Assembly: GCA_963663905.2 (NCBI GenBank)
Contig: OY760657.1
Coordinates: 434,001 to 498,000 of the forward strand
Source: Saccharicrinis sp963663905
GTDB lineage: Bacteria > Bacteroidota > Bacteroidia > Bacteroidales > Marinilabiliaceae
DNA length: 64,000 nt
Reading direction: 5' to 3'
Positions 57,453-64,000 of this stretch are shown piece after piece. Made by a program: the position numbers and the translations under genes. Numbering within the stretch: position 1 is the first letter of the stretch; every line of letters begins with the position of its first letter. The notes below the pieces were generated by a model that was given only the letters and a program-made list of their open reading frames with translations, did no database searches and was not told where the DNA came from.

Positions 57453-58201
57453 ATGTTTCTAAAATGGCCAACTGTAATTAGATGTAGGAAATTGATTATT
57501 ATAAAAAGGAAATGTAAAATAGGAAGTTTAATATATACTAATATGAAGCGGAAATAGAATATTGGGAATACGAAATAATAAAATCTAAAGCGGAAGTGAA
57601 ATATATGGAAGTCAATGACAACAATTAAAAAAAGGATAACATGTATAAAAAGATAAATACAAATATTGCTCGACGGAAATATAGTATGATGAGGTAAATA
57701 ATAAACATTGCATGTACGAAGTAAAATATAATGAGGTAAACGAACACAATGAATCAGGTATTAATCAACATAGATATTACAAAGTACGCTGTTTTAAGAA
57801 GATAATGAATAAATAGAATAAGTACAATAAAGGTTAATGAAATTTGCGCACCAAAGATATGAGATTTATAAAAGAAGATAATAATTGAGAACTTACCTAT
57901 CAGCTCAATTTTAGAGTATTTGCCTTCTTACCTTGCCTTCTATTCCAAATTAACCTTTAATCAATAATATTAAGCCATCAGTAAGGATTGTTAGATCATA
58001 AGTGTAATTAAGTAATTCAAGACTTAAAAAATTACAGAATAATTGTAACCTATTTGAACAATCTCGTATAAGGTTTAATTATTTATAAAATGAATAAATG
58101 AATCAAAACGACGAATAGTTAATAAGTGTGTTGTTCTGTTATTTTTTGTTCATATTCTTTTAGGGGATTTCAAATGTTGTTGTGTTGTAATTAATTGTGT
58201 G
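57453..58201. other. Gene-free region before the third giant gene
   Basis: About 750 purine- and A-rich bases with many stops in all frames. I see no gene. The last 60 bases carry the promoter-like sequence and the conserved TGTTGTAATT leader of the giant-protein family. Confidence 0.6.
58140..58148 (+). promoter_or_regulatory. Putative promoter box of the third giant gene (copy 3)
   Basis: TATTTTTTG lies 62 bases before the ATG at 58202, the same form (TA, three bases, TTTG) and nearly the same distance as in the two upstream paralogues. Confidence 0.4.
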
Positions 58202-61200
58202 ATGAGAAATATATATGTTTTTTTTATAGGACTATTATTGTTCTTAGGGGTTGATAATGCCTTTTCTCAAGATCCTTATGCTGATGGAACAAGTTTAGCT
58301 GCCGGAACAACGATAAACGTTGGGTGGTCAGTTGCTTCAGGAACTGTTGTCAATGCAGAGGGTGATTTAAGGACTACTCAAAAAGGTGTAGTTAGTGGAG
58401 AAATGAACATTATAGGAACACTTGATGCTGTAAGCGTTGATGTTTATGGTACATTAAATGTTGGAGGGAATTATATTCGTAATGATTGGGCCGGATTGCA
58501 TATTTATTCCGGAGGCGTGGTTGAAATTACAGGGTATTTTCAGTCTAATCAACAAATAATAGTTGATGAAGGAGGTACTCTAATTGTACATGACTACTTA
58601 TATTCTAATAATAAAATTACCGTTAATGGAAATCTTATTGTGTTAGGATCTGTTACAACCAGTGGTTCTGCAGCTATTGAAATTGGAGCAAATGGAAATT
58701 TAGTAATCGGACAAAATCTTGATGCAGGAAATGATGTAAATATTGATGGAGAAAACAACGATAATATTTATTTTTTAAGTGCTGATGCAACAATTGATTA
58801 TCCTACGACATGGGGAGATCATGATTTACATAATGGTTATGGTACAGCCATAGATTTTGTAAATAATGAAAGCACTACCAATCCTGACTTATTTGAGCTT
58901 GTGCAGGATTTAGGATTAATCGGATCAGGACCAATTGTGGGTACTTACTCTGAAAGTGGGAGTTATACATTTACAGTGCCAGCAGGAGTTACCTCTCTTA
59001 CTGTAGAATGTTGGGGAGCCGGTGGAGCAGGCGGAGGTTCTAGAAATAATAATAGAGGTGGTTCCGGTGGTGGTGGTGGAGCTTATTGTTCTTCAGTTTT
59101 AACCGTAACTCCAGGTCAAGTTATTTCTTATACTGTTGGAGCTGGAGGTACTGGTACAACTAATGATGGAGCTAATGGAGGTAGTACAAGCTTTTTAACT
59201 TTAACAGCCAATGGTGGAACCGGAGGTGCCAGAAATAGCGGTTCTATAGGTATTGGAGGAACTGCTACAGGAGGAACAACCAATACTACAGGAGAAAATG
59301 GTACAGTTGGAGATTCTAGAGGACAAGCCGGAGGTGCTGGTGCTAACGGCGGAGACGGAGGAGCCGGTAATGTACAAGATGATAATGGAAATGCAGGAAA
59401 TTCACCTGGAGGAGGAGGAAGTGGAGGTGAATTAAATAGAGTCAGTAGGTGGAATCAGATTCCAAAGAGCGGCGGTAATGGAGCCGATGGTCAAGTAACT
59501 ATTACATTTGAATTGCCTGCAGCAGAAACCGGTCCTGTATATTACTCATATCGTTCAGGTAACTGGAATGCAGTATCTACCTGGACTCATGATCCGGGTG
59601 GTACAACTCAAACGGCTACAGATATTCCTACAGATGATTCAAGGGTTGTGATATTAAACGGACGTACAGTTACACTAACATCAGACGTAACTAATACCGG
59701 TTTAAGTATGTCAATTCTTTCTGGTGGTTTTGTAAATATGGCAACCTACAGGTTTATCAATACCTTAGATGAGTTGAGTGGTCAGGGAACTTTAAAATTG
59801 GCAAGTGCTAATTTTCCTGTTGTTTCAAAAAACAATCTGGTAACTACTAATGGAGGTACTGTTGAATATAATAATAGTTCTGATATTGAATTACCATCAA
59901 CGCAAACAGAATATAACCATTTAATTATTAATGGATCTGCTGTTGCTACACAAAAGCATGATTTAACTCTGTATGGTGATTTACATATAAAACAAGGAAC
60001 ATATCGAATTAACGATGGAAGCACTGCTCGCTATCAACTAGCTATTAACGGAAATGTAACAGTAGATAGTGGAGCATCAATTACAGTTGGTACTGGTAAT
60101 ACTATTGCAAATGATGTAAGTGGAGGTACTGCTCCATTTATTGATTATTATATAAAACAGACACATAGGGTAGTAGTTAATGGGGATTTTACCAATAATG
60201 GAACAGTTCGTTTTACAAACCAAAGTTACCCTCAGTATAGAGCCTTTCCAACAAATGGAGCTGCAACAGTATATTTTATGGGTGCTGCAGATAATACATT
60301 AACATGTAATAGTCAAACTGATTTTTATAATTTAGTATTAGATAAAGGAACTGATCAAACATTTAAGTTAACGGTTAATTCATCTTCTTATAGTAATTTT
60401 AGGTTGTATGGTCGTAACTCATATGGAGGTGATACCTCTGCATCTGGGGGATCAGATCAAAATCCAAACTTGCGTAAAGCGTTATGGATACGTACCGGAT
60501 CTTTAGTATTACAAGGTCTTACCGCGATTCCTTCATTAACAGAAGGTGGTGATGGAGGTACTCCAAATAGTGATTTCTATATACCTGTAAATGGAGCCTT
60601 GATTTTAGATGGATCAGATGTTGTGGTTTTGTCCACAGCCGATGATTATACTGAAGTTAATGCTGCTTATGGCTTAACTGGAGGAAACAATAGTACCTAT
60701 AATATTAGTGAAGGCTCTAATGCCGAATCATTTTCAATTTATGGTAAAGTTCAAATTAATGATGGATATTTATCTACGCGCGAATCAGGTGGTTTTATTA
60801 CTTGGGATATGGCTTCAGGAGAATTCATTGTTAATGGAGGTACTGTTGATGCGAAACAGTTTAGAGCAGCAGGAGGTTCTGATGGTTTAGCATCTTATAC
60901 GCAAACCGGAGGTACTGTTATTCTACGTGGTCAGTTGCAGCGAAGTACAGCATCTTTAAGTTCAGTTAGCGATTTGGTAAATGCAAATTTAGACTTAACC
61001 AGAAATACTAATGGTTTGGATGGTAGTAAAGGTACTCTTAACATTAATAATCCCGATAATATATTTAGTATGTCAGGGGGTACTATTAAAATATTAGATC
61101 TTTGTGGAATAAGTAATGGATCTGGATATGCCATTGATATTTTTTCGGCAGAAAAAAATATTAATGTTAGTGGAGGTACTATTGAGGTCAATCCTCAAAA

Positions 61201-64000
61201 AGATAATTACACTTTTAAAATACGTTCGGCTGCATCATTTGGTAATTTTGTTGTCAATAGAGTTAGCGGAAATTCTGAGGTACAGTTGAATAACAGTGAT
61301 TTACCAATAGGAGTTACTGTGGATGGCAGCTTAACAGTTTTAGATAATATTACAATAACTAATGGTGTTTTTAATGCCAATGGCTTTGATGTGAATGTTG
61401 GTGGTAATTTCAGCATAGCTGATGGAACAACTTATACAACAGGAGCGAACCGTACTGTATTTAATGGTAACAAACAGCAAAAACTGGTTGTTAATTTATC
61501 ATCTGCATTAAGTTTAAATAAACTGGTAATTAATAACACATCTGATAAGATATTATTAGATGGTACACAAACTGTAATAAATGTTTCTGATTCTTTGATA
61601 ATTACCAATGGAGAGTTGGATGATAATGCCAAAACAATCAATGTATCGGGTAATATTTATAATGCCGGTGTACATTCAGGAGACGGACAGATTGTAATGT
61701 CAGGTACATCAATAAATGGAAATGGTTCGGGTCAGTTTAAAAATATTGTATTAAACGGTACTGGAGAAATAACTCTTGATGCCAATACTACTGTAAATGG
61801 AGTTTTGACTTTTAATCAGGATTATTTATTAAATATAGGAACCAATAATATCTCATTTGCTGCAGATGCGAGTATTACAGGTGCTTCATCTTTAAGATAT
61901 ATTAAATCAGCAGGTAATGCAGGAGATGGCGGAGTAACGTTTAATTATAACTCTGCAACTTCAAAAAACTGGCCAATGGGAGTTGATGTGTATTCTCCAG
62001 CTACTATTGGATTTTCATCTGCACCTTCAACATATGGTTCTATAACAATTGTACCGGTAAATTATGAACATCCTGTAACAACAACCGATGGGGAAGCATT
62101 ATCTTATTTTTGGCGTGTTAAGTCAAGTGGTTTTTCTGGCATAGAAGGAATAGTATCTCATACGTTTAATTATGATCAATTGGATGTTCAGGGAACTGAG
62201 TCTGCATATTTACCTGCTCGTTATGATGCCACTGCTTATGAATGGAATAAAGGAACAGTATCAGATGTAGATGAATCAAATAATCAAATAAATAACTGGA
62301 CTGCACCAACACTAAGCGCAGATTTTATTGATGGTGATTATACTGCTGGATTAAATAGTGCATTTGGTACACCTACAAAATATTATAGTCGGGCAGATGG
62401 TTTATGGAATAATGCTTCAACCTGGTCAACCACTAGTCATACAGGAGCCTCTGCTTCAAGTTTTCCTGGTTCTGGTGATATTGTAATTATTGGAAATGGA
62501 AATACTGTATCCCTTCAAAGATGGAATAATACACCGGATAGAGATCCTGAATATAGTGCAAGTTTGCAAGTGGAGTATGGAGCAACTCTGGATGCTACTT
62601 ACAATCCAGGTAGTGATTTTGGGATGATAGTAACACATCCTTCAGGAAATGGTACTATTCGTATTAGTGCGGCTTATGACTATAATACAGAATTTGAATT
62701 TCCTAATGGAGATTTTTCTGATTATAATTCAAATGGTGGTACAACAGAGTTTTATACCTTAAATCCTAACCCAAGTCTTATAAACTATTTTCCTGATGGA
62801 GTAAAAGAATACGGTAATTTAACGATTACCTTGGCTGGAGCGTCAAATGTTGTTTTTGCAAATCATGATGTACATATTAAAGGTGATTTAACAATGAATG
62901 GAACAAGTGCTGACTCATGGTTTTGTCCAACATGGGGAAGTTCTGGCTGGAATGAAAAAACGATAACAATTGATGGTGATTTTGATATTGTAGGAGGATC
63001 TTTTTTCTGGAATTATAATAATAATGTAAGGCAGGATGTTGTTGTTAAACAAGATCTTATTGTAGGTAAGGATAAAGGAGGTATTGGATCAAGAGGTGCT
63101 TATAATCAATCCATATCAATTGGAGGAAGCTTTATAAATAACTCAAGTGCGTACGATAGTTATAGTAATACTTATGGTGCCTATCTTGTGAATGTTCCTC
63201 TTATCTTTTATAGCGATTCTAATTCGAAGATTACATCAACAGAAGGATCACCGCGAACAACATTTGAAAGTGTCAAAGTTAATAAAGGTGCATCTCAGCT
63301 TACTACATTAACCATGGATATTGCAGGAGCAGTTAGTTACGCTACGGATAAATGGTTAAATTTAATTAATGGTACTTTCATATATAATCGTAATGTCAAT
63401 GTTTCTATATATTCAGGTGATAGCTTCTCAATACCTGGAACATCAGGATTGATAATTAATACCACAAATACATTTGATATTTGTCGTGGTAATAATAGTA
63501 ACGATGATGATGTATATTTAAATGGAAAGTTAACAGTAATTGAAGGAACTGTTCGTATTGGTGATAGTTCAAGAAATATTAATAATGATATAGAATATTC
63601 AGGAGGAGGACTTTCAGAAATTAATGTTCAGGGAGGTAGCTTGTTTGTAAACGGGCAGATTCGCCGTAATCCTGCATCCTCTGCTGGTATTTTAAAGTAC
63701 AATCAGAGTGGGGGAACTGTTTCTATTAATGGTAGAAATACTCTGGCTACTAATGCAAAGTTAGAGGTATTAAATACAGGTAGTGAATTTAATATGTCGG
63801 ATGGTACATTAACTATTGTACGCGGTGGAGGTACTACCTACGGAGATTTATATTTGCGTCCGGAGAATTCTTCTGTTACCGGTGGTGAAATTATTTTTGA
63901 TAATTCAGGTGTTGGTGATCAAGATTATCTGTTAGATTCTAATGTGTCGTTAAATGATTTAACAGTAAATGGTAATGGAAGTACTGCTACAGTTGAATTG
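58202..64000 (+). CDS. Giant secreted beta-helix protein with glycine-rich domain (partial, 3' end beyond window)
   Basis: An open frame of 1933 codons that runs off the window end, so the C-terminus is not visible. The signal peptide MRNIYVFFIGLLLFLGVDNA (cleaved near FSQ) opens with the MRNIY shared by the other two. Residues about 20-245 are beta-strand repeats. A glycine-rich domain of the Gly_rich_2 type spans about 255-440 (SYTFTVPAGVTSLTVECWGA, then long Gly/Ala stretches). From about residue 446 it follows the second giant protein: openers RSGNWNAVSTW and ADGLWNNASTW, internal DKGTDQTFKLTV (compare DKGTDKTYKISV), and closers WPMGVDVYSPATI, YFWRVKS and GDYTAG. A T9SS sorting domain is expected but unseen. 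Confidence 0.88.
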   Translation, partial: MRNIYVFFIGLLLFLGVDNAFSQDPYADGTSLAAGTTINVGWSVASGTVVNAEGDLRTTQKGVVSGEMNIIGTLDAVSVDVYGTLNVGGNYIRNDWAGLHIYSGGVVEITGYFQSNQQIIVDEGGTLIVHDYLYSNNKITVNGNLIVLGSVTTSGSAAIEIGANGNLVIGQNLDAGNDVNIDGENNDNIYFLSADATIDYPTTWGDHDLHNGYGTAIDFVNNESTTNPDLFELVQDLGLIGSGPIVGTYSESGSYTFTVPAGVTSLTVECWGAGGAGGGSRNNNRGGSGGGGGAYCSSVLTVTPGQVISYTVGAGGTGTTNDGANGGSTSFLTLTANGGTGGARNSGSIGIGGTATGGTTNTTGENGTVGDSRGQAGGAGANGGDGGAGNVQDDNGNAGNSPGGGGSGGELNRVSRWNQIPKSGGNGADGQVTITFELPAAETGPVYYSYRSGNWNAVSTWTHDPGGTTQTATDIPTDDSRVVILNGRTVTLTSDVTNTGLSMSILSGGFVNMATYRFINTLDELSGQGTLKLASANFPVVSKNNLVTTNGGTVEYNNSSDIELPSTQTEYNHLIINGSAVATQKHDLTLYGDLHIKQGTYRINDGSTARYQLAINGNVTVDSGASITVGTGNTIANDVSGGTAPFIDYYIKQTHRVVVNGDFTNNGTVRFTNQSYPQYRAFPTNGAATVYFMGAADNTLTCNSQTDFYNLVLDKGTDQTFKLTVNSSSYSNFRLYGRNSYGGDTSASGGSDQNPNLRKALWIRTGSLVLQGLTAIPSLTEGGDGGTPNSDFYIPVNGALILDGSDVVVLSTADDYTEVNAAYGLTGGNNSTYNISEGSNAESFSIYGKVQINDGYLSTRESGGFITWDMASGEFIVNGGTVDAKQFRAAGGSDGLASYTQTGGTVILRGQLQRSTASLSSVSDLVNANLDLTRNTNGLDGSKGTLNINNPDNIFSMSGGTIKILDLCGISNGSGYAIDIFSAEKNINVSGGTIEVNPQKDNYTFKIRSAASFGNFVVNRVSGNSEVQLNNSDLPIGVTVDGSLTVLDNITITNGVFNANGFDVNVGGNFSIADGTTYTTGANRTVFNGNKQQKLVVNLSSALSLNKLVINNTSDKILLDGTQTVINVSDSLIITNGELDDNAKTINVSGNIYNAGVHSGDGQIVMSGTSINGNGSGQFKNIVLNGTGEITLDANTTVNGVLTFNQDYLLNIGTNNISFAADASITGASSLRYIKSAGNAGDGGVTFNYNSATSKNWPMGVDVYSPATIGFSSAPSTYGSITIVPVNYEHPVTTTDGEALSYFWRVKSSGFSGIEGIVSHTFNYDQLDVQGTESAYLPARYDATAYEWNKGTVSDVDESNNQINNWTAPTLSADFIDGDYTAGLNSAFGTPTKYYSRADGLWNNASTWSTTSHTGASASSFPGSGDIVIIGNGNTVSLQRWNNTPDRDPEYSASLQVEYGATLDATYNPGSDFGMIVTHPSGNGTIRISAAYDYNTEFEFPNGDFSDYNSNGGTTEFYTLNPNPSLINYFPDGVKEYGNLTITLAGASNVVFANHDVHIKGDLTMNGTSADSWFCPTWGSSGWNEKTITIDGDFDIVGGSFFWNYNNNVRQDVVVKQDLIVGKDKGGIGSRGAYNQSISIGGSFINNSSAYDSYSNTYGAYLVNVPLIFYSDSNSKITSTEGSPRTTFESVKVNKGASQLTTLTMDIAGAVSYATDKWLNLINGTFIYNRNVNVSIYSGDSFSIPGTSGLIINTTNTFDICRGNNSNDDDVYLNGKLTVIEGTVRIGDSSRNINNDIEYSGGGLSEINVQGGSLFVNGQIRRNPASSAGILKYNQSGGTVSINGRNTLATNAKLEVLNTGSEFNMSDGTLTIVRGGGTTYGDLYLRPENSSVTGGEIIFDNSGVGDQDYLLDSNVSLNDLTVNGNGSTATVEL

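Noticed and set aside
59253..61641. Several short frames on both strands inside the third giant gene.
   Set aside because: They overlap a continuous 1933-codon frame with a signal peptide and family homology, so they are shadows.

Overview
The window is AT-rich and reads as a chromosomal segment of a Bacteroidota organism, probably a marine or sediment member of the Marinilabiliales/Marinifilaceae type (the lineage is inference). Evidence: TonB-dependent receptor with a carboxypeptidase-like N-terminal domain, DUF4831 protein, class III fructose-bisphosphatase, TamB, secreted giant proteins ending in a type IX secretion (T9SS) sorting domain, and several TAnnTTTG-type -7 boxes, the promoter signature of this phylum. 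I saw no tRNA, rRNA, CRISPR array or intact insertion sequence.

Layout. 1-7.1 kb: a free-standing HNH endonuclease, a two-gene unit of an unknown helical protein and a ClC antiporter with CBS domains, a TonB-dependent receptor, and two small unknown proteins. 7.3-15.1 kb: a housekeeping run on the plus strand (FabK/nitronate monooxygenase-like flavoprotein, an active/inactive pair of M16 peptidases, RelA/SpoT, Fur-family regulator, PurA). 15.2-19.5 kb: PLP-dependent D-amino-acid enzyme, two adjacent outer-membrane lipoproteins, a single-domain response regulator. 19.6-26.4 kb, minus strand: fructose-bisphosphatase, PepD, DUF4831 protein and Nnr. 26.6-28.1 kb: POT peptide transporter. 28.2-29.0 kb is a gene-free, hairpin-rich region. 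29.0-31.6 kb: an ExbB-ExbD-ExbD-TonB energy-transduction operon on the minus strand. 32.5-38.1 kb: divergent tamB and tsaD.

38.2-42.0 kb is the most interesting compact locus: five co-directional genes encode a PqqD-like peptide-binding protein, a 79-residue peptide with a YxxPxL leader motif and a Ser/Thr/Asn-rich tail, an HPr-kinase-like kinase, a signal-peptidase-like (S26) protein and an ABC exporter. The set resembles the accessory half of a lasso-peptide cluster, but no lasso cyclase (asparagine-synthetase type), transglutaminase-like B2 protease or radical SAM enzyme is encoded here. I read it as a candidate RiPP or peptide-phosphorylation/export system.

42.3 kb to the end is filled by three consecutive giant secreted proteins (2016, 2793 and more than 1933 residues; the last runs off the window). 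They share a promoter region and signal peptide; the first two share a C-terminal module of about 520 residues ending in a T9SS-type sorting domain; the second and third share a repeating beta-helix module. The middle regions differ, so the family looks like constant secretion ends around variable surface passengers.
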